Assembly (NCBI GenBank): GCA_946800325.1
Contig: CAMPEJ010000007.1
Span: 825,001 to 889,000 of the forward strand
Source: Luzula sylvatica
Taxonomy: Eukaryota > Streptophyta > Magnoliopsida > Poales > Juncaceae
Reading direction: 5' to 3'
Length of the DNA stretch: 64,000 nt
How positions within the stretch are numbered: position 1 is the stretch's first letter; each line of letters begins with the position of its first letter. Shown here piece after piece: positions 41,665 through 51,064 of the stretch. The notes under the pieces are model-generated. The model made no database searches. It was given only the letters and a program-made list of their open reading frames with translations, and was not told where the DNA came from. The translations under genes and the position numbers were made by a program.

Positions 41665-44600
41665 GTATTTTGAGATCATTTGAATCGTATCTTTTACTAC
41701 ATAACATTTCACCAAAATTTACAAACGCTGAGAAAGTTTGTTTTTCGATTCAAAACAATCTGTTTATGCTTTGGGGAGTTCAAATAACGTATTTTGAGAT
41801 CATTGGAATCGTATCTTTTACCACATAACATTTCACCAAAATTTACAAACACTGAGAAAGTTTGATTTTCGATTCAAAACAATCTGTTTATGCTTTGGGG
41901 AGTTCAAATAACGTATTTTGAGATCATTCGAATCGTATCTTTTACCACATAACATTTCACCAAAATTTACAAACACTAAGAAAGTTTGTTTTTCGATTCA
42001 AAACAATCTGTTTATGCTTTGGGGAGTTCAAATAACGTATTTTGAGATCATTGGAATCGTATCTTTTACTACATAACATTTCACCAAAATTTACAAACAC
42101 TAAGAAAGTTTGTTTTTCGATTCAAAACAAACAGTTTATGCTTTGGGGAGTTCAAATAACTTATTTTGAGATCATTTGAATCGTATCTTTTACCACATAA
42201 CATTTCACCAAACTTTACAAACACTAAGAAAGTTTGTTTTTCGATTCAAAACAATCTGTTTATGCTTTGGGGAGTTCAAATAACTTATTTTGAGATCATT
42301 TGAATCGTATCTTTTACCACATAACATTTCACCAAACTTTACAAACACTAAGAAAGTTTGTTTTTCGATTCAAAACAATCTGTTTATGCTTTGGGGAGTT
42401 CAAATAACGTATTTTGAGATCATTTGAATCGTATCTTTTACCACATAACATTTCACCAAAATTTACAAACACTAAGAAAGTTTAATTTTCGATTCAAAAC
42501 AATCTGTTTATGCTTTGGGGAGTTCAAATAACGTATATTGAGATCATTCGAATCGTATCTTTTACCACATAACATTTCACCAAAATTTACAAACACTAAG
42601 AAAGTTTGTTTTTCGATTCAAAACAATTTGTTTATGCTTTGGGGAGTTCAAATAACATATTTGTAGATCATTCGAATCGTATCTTTTACCACATAACATT
42701 TCACCAAAATTTACAAACACTAAGAAAGTTTGTTTTTCGATTCAAAACAATCTGTTTGTGCTTTGGAGAGTTCAAATAACGTATTTTGAGATCATTTGAA
42801 TCGTATCTTTTACTACATAACATTTCACCAAAATTTACAAACACTAAGAAAGTTTGTTTTTCGATTCAAAACAATCTGTTTATGCTTTGGGGAGTTCAAA
42901 TAACGTATTTTGAGATCATTTGAATCGTATCTTTTACCACATAACATTTCACCAAAATTTACAAACACTAAGAAAGTTGTTTTTCGATTCAAAACAATCT
43001 GTTTATGCTTTGGGGAGTTCAAATAACGTATTTTGAGATCATTGGAATCGTATCTTTTACCACATAACATTTCACAAAAATTTACAAACACTAAGAAAGT
43101 TTGTTTTTCGATTCAAAACAATATGTTTATGCTTTGGGGAGTTCAAATAACGTATTTTGAGATCACTTGAATCGTATCTTTTACCACATAACATTTTACC
43201 AAAATTTACAAACACTAAGAAAGTTTGTTTTTCGATTCAAAACAATTTGTTTATGCTTTGGCGAGTTCAAATAACGTATTTTGAGATCATTTGAATCGTA
43301 TCTTTTACCACATAACATTTCACAAAAATTTAGAAACACTAAGAAAGTTTAATTTTCGATTCAAAACAATATGTTTATGCTTTGGGGAGTTCAAATAACG
43401 TATTTTGAGATCATTCGAATCGTATCTTTTACCACATAACATTTCACCAAAATTTACAAACACTAAGAAAGTTTGTTTTTCGATTCAAAACAATCTGTTT
43501 ATGCTTTGGGGAGTTCAAATAACGTATTTTGAGATCATTGGAATCGTATCTTTTACTACAAAACATTTCACCAAAATTTACAAACACTAAGAAAGTTTGT
43601 TTTTCGATTCAAAACAATCTGTTTATGCTTTGGGGAGTTCAAATAACTTATTTTGAGATCATTTGAATCGTATCTTTTACCACATAACATTTCACCAAAC
43701 TTTACAAACACTAAGAAAGTTTGTTTTTCGATTCAAAACAATCTGTTTATGCTTTGGGGAGTTCAAATAACTTATTTTGAGATCATTTGAATCGTATCTT
43801 TTACCACATAACATTTCACCAAACTTTACAAACACTAAGAAAGTTTGTTTTTCGATTCAAAACAATCTGTTTATGCTTTGGGGAGTTCAAATAACGTATT
43901 TTGAGATCATTTGAATCGTATCTTTTACCACATAACATTTCACCAAAATTTACAAACACTAAGAAAGTTTAATTTTCGATTCAAAACAATCTGTTTATGC
44001 TTTGGGGAGTTCAAATAACGTATTTTGAGATCATTCGAATCGTATCTTTTACCACATAACATTTCACCAAAATTTACAAACACTAAGAAAGTTTGTTTTT
44101 CGATTCAAAACAATTTGTTTATGCTTTGGGGAGTTCAAATAACATATTTGTAGATCATTCGAATCGTATCTTTTACCACATAACATTTCACCAAAATTTA
44201 CAAACACTAAGAAAGTTTGTTTTTCGATTCAAAACAATCTGTTTGTGCTTTGGGGAGTTCAAATAACGTATTTTGAGATCATTTGAATCGTATCTTTTAC
44301 TACATAACATTTCACCAAAATTTACAAACACTAAGAAAGTTTGTTTTTCGATTCAAAACAATCTGTTTATGCTTTGGGGAGTTCAAATAACGTATTTTGA
44401 GATCATTTGAATCGTATATTTTACCACATAACATTTCACCAAAATTTACAAACACTAAGAAAGTTTGTTTTTCGATTCAAAACAATCTGTTTATGCTTTG
44501 GGGAGTTCAAATAACGTATTTTGAGATCATTGGAATCGTATCTTTTACCACATAACATTTCACAAAAATTTACAAACACTAAGAAAGTTTGCTTTTCGAT

Positions 44601-45011
44601 TCAAAACAATCTGTTTATGCTTTGGGGAGTTCAAATAACGTATTTTGAGATCATTTGAATCGTATCTTTTACCACATAACATTTTACCAAAATTTACAAA
44701 CACTAAGAAAGTTTGTTTTTCGATTCAAAACAATTTGTTTATGCTTTGGCGAGTTCAAATAACGTATTTTGAGATCATTTGAATCGAATCTTTTACCACA
44801 TAACATTTCACCAAAATTTACAAACACTAAGAAAGTTTGTTTTTCGATTCAAAACAATCTGTTTATGCTTTGGGGAGTTCAAATAACGTATTTTGAGATC
44901 ATTTGAATCGTATCTTTTACCACATAACATTTCACCAAAATTTACAAACACTAAGAAAGTTTGTTTTTCGATTCAAAACAATTTGTTTATGCTTTGGGGA
45001 GTTCAAATAAC

Positions 45012-45664
45012 GTATTTTGAGATTTGAATCGTATATTTTTCCAGATAATTTTTCACCAAAATTTACAAACACTAAGACAGTTTGTTTTTCGATTCAAAAC
45101 AATCTGTTTATGCTTTGGGGAGTTCAAATAACGTATTTTGAGATCATTTGAATCGTATCTTTTACTACATAACATTTCACCAAAATTTACAAACACTAAG
45201 AAAGTTTGTTTTTCGACTCAAAACAATCTGTTTATGCTTTGGGGAGTTCAAATAACGTATTTTGAGATCATTTGAATCGTATCTTTTACCACATAACATT
45301 TCACCAAAATTTACAAACACTAAGAAAGTTTGTTTTTCGATTCAAAACAATTTGTTTATGCTTTGGGGAGTTCAAATAACGTATTTTGAGATCATTTGAA
45401 TCGTATCTTTTTCCAGATAATTTTTCACCAAAATTTACAAACACTAAGACAGTTTGTTTTTCGATTCAAAACAATCTGTTTATGCTTTGGGGAGTTCAAA
45501 TAACGTATTTTGAGATCATTTGAATCGTATCTTTTACTACATAACATTTCACCAAAATTTACAAACACTAAGAAAGTTTGTTTTTCGATTCAAAACAATC
45601 TGTTTATGCTTTGGGGAGTTCAAATAACTTATTTTGAGATCATTTGAATCGTATCTTTTACCAC
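45012..45664. repeat. Divergent terminal monomers of array A
   Basis: The last units before the junction carry changes seen nowhere else in the array. The unit at 45012 has a 3-bp deletion (GAGATTTGAATC), then TTTCCAGATAATTTTT and AAGACAG. The unit at 45381, three monomers later (372 bp), repeats TTTCCAGATAATTTTT and AAGACAG but lacks the deletion. The unit at 45133 has CGACTCAAAAC. The array then stops inside a CTTATTTTGAG-type unit that begins at 45629 and has only 36 of its 124 bp. The edge is thus a small duplicated three-monomer group that is more diverged than the interior. This is usual for satellite margins, where homogenisation is less effective. Confidence 0.85.
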
Positions 45665-45683
45665 GGGGGGGTAGGGGGTAAAA
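45656..45683. other. Junction of arrays A and B with a 7-bp inverted repeat
   Basis: Array A ends with C at 45664 (monomer position 36) and array B begins at 45665 with a run of seven G. No unique spacer, target-site duplication or transposon end lies between them. TTTTACC at 45656-45662 and GGTAAAA at 45677-45683 are perfect 7-bp inverted repeats around a 14-nt G-rich loop that contains the breakpoint. The first arm belongs to the array A monomer and the second is part of every array B unit. GC content jumps here from about 29% to well above half. Confidence 0.85.
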
Positions 45684-45719
45684 ATATCCAAAGGGGGGTA
45701 GGGGGTAAAAATCTCTAAA

Positions 45720-45746
45720 GGGGGGGGGGGGGGGGGGGGGGGGGGG
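45720..45746 (+). repeat. Poly-G tract, 27 nt
   Basis: An uninterrupted G-run formed by expansion of the first G-run of an array B unit, 55 bp after the junction. Its exact length should be treated with caution, since long homopolymers are the weakest point of any sequencing method. Confidence 0.8.
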
Positions 45747-45960
45747 TAGGGGGTAAAAATCTCCAAGGGGGGACGGGGTAGGGGGTAAAAATCTTCAAAG
45801 TGGGGGTAGGGGGTAAAAATCTCCAAAGGGGGGGTAGGGGTAAAAATCTCCAAAGGGGGGGTAGGGGTAAAAATCTCCAAAGGGGGGGTAGGGGTAAAAA
45901 TCTCCAAAGGTAGGGGTAAAAATCTCTCCAAAGGGGGGGTAGGGGGTAAAAATCTTCAAA

Positions 45961-45986
45961 GGGGGGGGGGGGGGGGGGGGGGGGGG
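45961..45986 (+). repeat. Poly-G tract, 26 nt
   Basis: An uninterrupted run of G between a TCTTCAAA tail and a TAGGGGG doublet. Several shorter expansions (about 14-18 G) follow within 150 bp, so this end of array B is particularly rich in expanded runs. Confidence 0.8.
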
Positions 45987-47711
45987 TAGGGGGTAAAAAT
46001 CTCGGAAGGGGGGGGGGGGGGGGTAGGGGGTAAAAATCTCCAAAGGGGGGGGGGGGGGGGTAGGGGGTAAAAATCTCGGAAGGGGGGGGGGGGGGGGGTA
46101 GGGGGGTAAAAATCTCCAAAGGGGGGGTAGGGGGTAAAAATCTCCAAAGGGGGGGTAGGGGGTAAAAATCTCCAAAGGGGGGGTAGGGGGTAAAAATCTC
46201 CAAAGGGGGGGTAGGGGTAAAAATCTCCAAAGGGGGGCTAGGGGTAAAAATCTCCATTGGGGGGTAGGGTGTAAAAATATCCAAAGGGGGGGTAGGGTGT
46301 AAAAATCTCCAAAGGGGGGGGGGGGGGGGGGGGGGGTAGGTGGTAAAAATCTCCAAAGGGGGGGTAGGGGGTAAAAATCTCCAAAGGGGGGGGGGGGTAG
46401 GGGGTAAAAATCTCCAAGGGGGGGGTAGGGGGTAAAGTTCTCCAAAGGGGGGGTAGGGGTAAAAATCTCCAAAGGGGGGGTGGGGGTAAAAATCTCCAAA
46501 GGGGGGGTAGGGGTAAAAATCTCCAAAGGGGGGCAAGGGTCAAAAATCTCCAAAGGGGGGGTAGGGTGTAAAAATATCCAAAGGGGGGGTAGGGTGTAAA
46601 AATATCCAAAGGGGGGGGGGGGGGGGGGGGGGGTAGGTGGTAAAAATCTCCAAAGGGGGGATAGGGGGTAAAAATCTCCAAAGGGGGGGGGGGGGGGGGG
46701 GTAGGGGGTAAAAATATCCAAAGGGGGGGTAGGGGTAAAAATATCCAAAGGGGGGCTAGGGGTAAAAATCTCCAAAGGGGGCGGTAGGGGGTAAAAATAT
46801 CCAAAGGGGGGTAAGGGGTAAAAATCTCTAAAGGGGGGGGGGGGGGGGGTAGGGGGTAAAAATCACCAAAGGGGGGTAGGGGTAAAAATCTCCAAAGGGG
46901 GGGTAGGGGTAAAAATCTCCCAAGGTAAGGGGTAAAAATCTCCAAAGGGGGGGTGGGGGTAAAAATCTCCAAAGGGGGGGTAGGAGTAAAAATCTCCAAA
47001 GGGGGGGGGGGGGGGGGGGGTAGGGGGTAAAAATCTCGAAAGGGGGGGTAGGGGGTAAAAATCTCCAAAGGGGGGGTAGGGGTAAAAATCTCGAAAGGGG
47101 GGGTAGGGGGTAAAAATCTCCAAAGGGGGGGTAGGAGGTAAAAATCTTCAAAGGGGGGGTAGGGGGTAAAAATCTCCAAAGGAGGGGGTAGGGGGAAAAA
47201 ATATCCAAAGGGGGGTACGGGATAAAAATCTCTAAAGGGGGGGGGGGGGGTAGGGGGTAAAAATCTCCCATGGGGGGGTAGGGGGTAAAAATATCCAAAG
47301 GGGGGGGGGGGGGGGGGTAGGGGGTAAAAATCTCTAAAGGGGGGGTAGGGGTAAAAATCTCCAAAGGGGGGGTAGGGGGTAAAAATCTCTAAAGGGGGGG
47401 GGGGGGGTACGGGGTAAAAATCTCCAAAGGGGGGGGGGGGGTAGGGGTAAAAATCTCCAAAGGGGGGGTAGGGGGTAAAAATCTCCAAAGGGGGGGTAGG
47501 GGGTAAAAATCTTCAAAGGGGGGGTAGGGGGTAAAAATCTCCATAGGGGGGGTAGGGGTAAAAATCTCCAAAGGGGGGGTAGGGGGTAAAAATCTCCAAA
47601 GGGGGGGTAGGGGGTAAAAATCTCCAAAGGGGGGGTATGGGGTAAAAATCTACAAAGGGGGGGTAGGGGGTAAAGTTCTCCAAAGGGGGGGTAGGGGTAA
47701 AAATCTCCAAA

Positions 47712-47740
47712 GGGGGGGGGGGGGGGGGGGGGGGGGGGGG
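47712..47740 (+). repeat. Poly-G tract, 29 nt, unit without the TA spacer
   Basis: A run of 29 G is followed directly by TAAAAATATCC. The internal TA that normally separates the two G-runs is missing, so the two runs are fused. This is one of few units in which the doublet structure is lost. Confidence 0.8.
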
Positions 47741-48429
47741 TAAAAATATCCAAAGGGGGGGTAGGGGGTAAAAATCTCCAAAGGGGGGGGGGGGTAGGGG
47801 GTAAAAATCTCCAAAGGGGGGGTAGGGGATAAAAATCTTCAAAGGGGGGGTAGGTTGTAAAAATCTCCAAAGGGGGGGTAGGGGGTAAAAATATCCAAAG
47901 GGGGGTAGGGGTAAAAATCTCCAAAGGGGGGGTAGGGGGTAAAAATCTCTAAAGCGGGGGTAGGGGGTAAAAATCTCCAAAGAGGGTAGGGGTAAAAATC
48001 TCCAAAGGGGGGGTAGGGGGTAAAAATCTCTAAAGGGGGGGTAGGGGGTAAAAATCTCCAAAGAGGGGGTAGGGGTAAAAATCTCCAAAGGGGGGGTAGG
48101 GGTAAAAATCTCCAAAGGGGGGGTAGGGGGTAAAAATCTCCAAAGGGGGGGGTAGGGGGTAAAAATCTCCAAAGGGGGGGTAGGGGGTAAAGTTCTCCAA
48201 AGGGGGGGTAGGGGTAAAAATCTCCAAAGGGGGGGTGGGGGTAAAAATCTCTAAAGGGGGGGGGGGGGGGGTAGGGGGTAAAAATCTCCCAATGGGGGGT
48301 TCGGGGGTAAAAATCTCCTATGGGGGGTAGGGGGTAAAAATCTCCAAAGGGGGGGTAGGGGGTAAAAATATCCAAAGGGGGGGTAGGGGGTAAAAATCTC
48401 TAAAGGGGGGGTAGGGGGTAAAAATCTCC

Positions 48430-48680
48430 AAAGGGGCGGGGGGGGGGGGGGGGGGTACGGGTAAAAATCTCCAAAGGGGGGGGGGTAGGGGGTAAAAATC
48501 TCCTATGGAGGGTAGGGGGTAAAAATCTCCAAAGGGGGGGTAGGGGGTAAAAATATCCAAAGGGGGGGTAGGGGGTAAAAATCTCTAAAGGGGGGGTAGG
48601 GGGTAAAAATCTCCAAAGGGGCGGGGGGGGGGGGGGGGGTACGGGTAAAAATCTCCAAAGGGGGGGGGGGGTAGGGGGTA
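48430..48680. repeat. Local tandem duplication in array B, 184-bp offset
   Basis: Two nearly identical groups carry AAAGGGGCGG, a long G-run and then TACGGGTAAAAATC. The TACGGG tags are at 48456 and 48640, 184 bp apart. A third occurrence of the GGGGCGG/TACGGG combination lies near 58498-58525. The local pair looks like a recent small tandem duplication. Confidence 0.7.
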
Positions 48681-49037
48681 AAAATCTCCAAAGGGGGGGT
48701 AGGGGGTAAAAATCTTCAAAGGGTGGGTAGGGGGTAAAAATCTCCAAAGGGGGGGTAGGGGGTAAAAATATCCAAAGGGGGGTAGGGGGTAAAAATCTCT
48801 AAAGGGGGGGGGGGGTAGGGGGTAAAAATCTCCCAAGGGGGAGTAGGGGGTAAAAATCTCCAAAGGGGGGGTAGGGGGTAAAAATCTCCAAAGTGGGGTA
48901 GGGGGTAAAGGTAAAAATCTCAAAAGGGGGGGTAGGGGGTAAAAATCTCCGAAGGGGTGGTAGGGGGTAAAAATCTCCCAAGGGGGGGTAGGGGGGTAAA
49001 TATCTCCAAAGGGGGGGTAGGGGTAAAAATCTCCAAA

Positions 49038-49068
<31 letters not shown>
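49038..49068 (+). repeat. Poly-G tract, 31 nt, the longest found
   Basis: The longest uninterrupted G-run that I found in the window, followed by TAGGGG. The surroundings (TATGGGG at 49101, then TAGTGGG) have a related counterpart near 58807-58900, where the matching run is 24 G. This suggests the homopolymer changed length after the larger segment was copied. Confidence 0.8.
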
Positions 49069-49069
<1 letters not shown>

Positions 49070-51064
49070 AGGGGTAAAAATCTCCAAAGGGGGGGGGGGG
49101 TATGGGGTAAAAATCTCTAAAGGGGGGGTAGTGGGTAAAAATCTTCAATGGGGGGTAGGGGGTAAAAATCTCCAAGGGGGGGGGGGGGGGGGGGGGGTAG
49201 GTGGTAAAAATATCCAAAGGGTGGGTAGGGGTAAAAATCTCCAAAGGGGGGTAGGGGGTAAAAATATCCAAAGGGGGGAAGGGGGTAAAAATCTTCAAAG
49301 GGGGGGTAGGGAGTAAAAATCTCCAAAGGGGGGGTAGGGGGTAAAAATATCCAAAGGGGGGTAGGGGGTAAAAATCTTCAAAGGGGGGGGGGGGGGGGGG
49401 GTAGGGGGTAAAAATCTTCAAAGGGGGGGTAGGGGGTAAAAATCTCCAAAGGGGGGGTAGGGTGTAAAATTGTCCAAAGGGGGGGTAGGGTGTAAAAATA
49501 TCCAAAGGGGGGGGGGGGGGTAGGTGGTAAAAATCTCCAAAGGGGGGATAGGGGGTAAAAATCTCCAAAGGGGGGGGGGGGGGGGGTAGGGGGTAAAAAT
49601 ATCCAAAGGGGGGTAGGGGTAAAAATCTCCAAAGGGGGGCTAGGGGTAAAAATCTCCAAAGGGGGGGTAGGGGGTAAAAATCTTCAAAGGGGGGGTAGGG
49701 GGTAAAAATCTCCAAAGGGGGGGGGGGGGGGGGTAGGGGGTAAAAATATCCAAAGGGGGGTAAGGGGTAAAAATCTCTAAAGGGGGGGGGGGGGGTAGGG
49801 GGTAAAAATCACCAAAGGGGGGTAGGGGTAAAAATCTCCAAAGGGGGGGTAGGGGTAAAAATCTCCCAAGGTAGGGGGTAAAAATCTCCAAAGGGGGGGG
49901 GGGGGGGGGGGGGGTAGGGGGTAAAAATCTTCAAAGGGGGGGTAGGGGGTAAAAATCTCCAAAGGGGGGGTAGGGGGTAAAAATCTTCAAAGGGGGGGTA
50001 GGGGGTAAAAATCTCCAAAGGGGGTGTAGGGGGTAAAAATCATCAAAGGGGGGGTAGGGGGTAAAAATCTCCAAAGGGGGGGTAGGGGGTAAAAATATCC
50101 ATAGGGGGGTAGGGGTAAAAATCTCTAAAGGGTGGGGGGGGGGGGGGGGGGTAGGGGGTAAAAATCTCCAAAGGGTGGGGGGGGGGGGGGTAGGGGGTAA
50201 AAATCTCCAAAGGGGGGGGGGGGGGGGGGGTAGGGGGTAAAAATCTCCAAAGGGGGGGGGGGGGGTAGGGGTAAAAATATCCAAAGGGGGGGTAGGGGGT
50301 AAAAATCTTCAAAGGGGGGTTGGGGGGGTAGGGGGTAAAAATCTTCAAAGGGGGGGGGGGGGGGGGGGGAGGGGTAGGGTGTAAAAATCTCCAAAGGGGG
50401 GGTAGGGGGTAAAAATCTCCAAAGGGGGGGTAGGAGGTAAAAATCTCCAAAGGGGGGGGTAGGGGTAAAAATCTCCTAAGGGGAGCTAGGGGTAAAAATC
50501 TCCATAGGGGGGGTAGGGTGTAAAAATATCAAAAGGGGGGGTAGGGTGTAAAAATCTCCAAAGGGGGGTAGGGGGTAAAAATCTCCAAAGGGGGGCTAGG
50601 GGGTAAAAATCTCCAAAGGGGGGGTAGGGGGCAAAGTTCTCCAAAGGGGGGGTGGGGGTAAAAATCTCCAAAGGGGGGGTAGGTGTAAAAATCTCCAAAT
50701 GGGGGGTAGGGGGTAAAAATCTCGAAAGGGGCGGTAGGGGGTAAAAATCTCCAAAGCGGGGGTAGGGGTAAAAATCTCCATAGGGGGGGTAGGGGGTAAA
50801 AATCTCCAGAGGGGGGGTAGGGGGTAAAAATCTCCCAAGGGGGGGTAGGGGGTAAAGTTCTCCAAAGAGGGGCTAGGGGTAAAAATCTCCAAAGGGGGGT
50901 GGGGGTAAAAATCTCCAAAGGGGGGGTAGGGGTAAAAATCTCCAAAGGGGGGGGGGGGGGGGTAGGGGGTAAAAATCTCGAAAGGGGGGGTAGGGGGTAA
51001 AAATCTCCAAAGGGGGGGTAGGGGTAAAAATCTCGAAAGGGGGTAAAAATCTCCAAAGGGGGGG

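Larger units (their letters stand above)
1614..44267. repeat. Variant monomer subfamily X (start CATATTTGTAG), 24 dispersed copies
   Basis: A subset of array A monomers replaces the usual GTATTTTGAGATC start with ATATTTGTAGATC (preceded by C). I located unit starts at 1614, 3722, 5829, 6945, 8434, 10542, 12030, 14261, 17857, 20089, 22321, 22569, 23809, 26165, 27281, 28397, 30629, 33481, 34473, 37325, 39681, 40797, 42657 and 44144. Spacing in monomers is 17, 17, 9, 12, 17, 12, 18, 29, 18, 18, 2, 10, 19, 9, 9, 18, 23, 8, 23, 19, 9, 15, 12. There is therefore no single fixed higher-order period, but distances recur where larger blocks were copied. Many X copies also carry TTTGTGC instead of TTTATGC near position 104. 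The shared compound variant indicates descent from one variant unit rather than repeated mutation. Confidence 0.85.
1..45664. repeat. Array A: 124-bp AT-rich satellite, ~368 tandem monomers
   Basis: A continuous head-to-tail array of a 124-bp monomer fills this interval. In the register used here, position 1 is the first base of the window. Landmarks are GTATTTTGAG (1-10), TTTGAATCG (15-23), CTTTTACCACAT (27-38), CGATTCAAAA (82-91) and GCTTTGGGGAGTTC (104-117). A typical unit is about 29% GC (36 G/C of 124) and has three recurrent CpG sites (22/23, 82/83 and the unit boundary). Phase was followed through many landmarks. Starts near 13517, 19345 and 40301 are exact multiples of 124 from base 1, and the last partial unit starts at 45629. 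The seven indels I found are +1 near 225, +1 near 4320, -2 near 4895, +1 near 7021, -1 near 13399, -1 near 42977 and -3 near 45022. Their sum, -4, matches 368 units exactly. The array is cut by the left window edge, so its true size is unknown. I do not recognise the family. A centromeric, pericentromeric or subtelomeric satellite is the natural reading, but the sequence alone does not say which. Confidence 0.97.
46560..49960. repeat. Repeated segment in array B, offset ~2.95 kb
   Basis: A group of units at about 46560-47000 recurs at about 49450-49960. Shared tags are GGTGTAAAAATATCC units, an expanded run followed by TAGGTGG, a unit with AATCACCAAAGG (46861 and 49807, offset 2946), and the short unit CTCCCAAGGTA (near 46918 and 49864). 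G-run lengths differ between the copies. The coordinates give the span from the first copy to the end of the second, and the limits are approximate. Confidence 0.65.

Noticed and set aside
1..45664. CRISPR array
   Set aside because: The whole 124-bp unit is repeated, with no short constant repeat alternating with unique spacers, and no cas genes are present.
46238..47488. 416-codon proline-rich open frame, minus strand, and many others of this kind up to 63930
   Set aside because: They overlap in all three phases, start with TTG from the unit itself, and consist only of the translated 28-bp repeat. The minus strand of the unit simply has no stop codon. No domain, signal peptide or unique sequence is present.
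48957..49316. 119-codon glycine- and lysine-rich open frame on the plus strand
   Set aside because: It results from a stretch where unit lengths happen to keep TAA and TAG out of one phase. It contains only the repeat.
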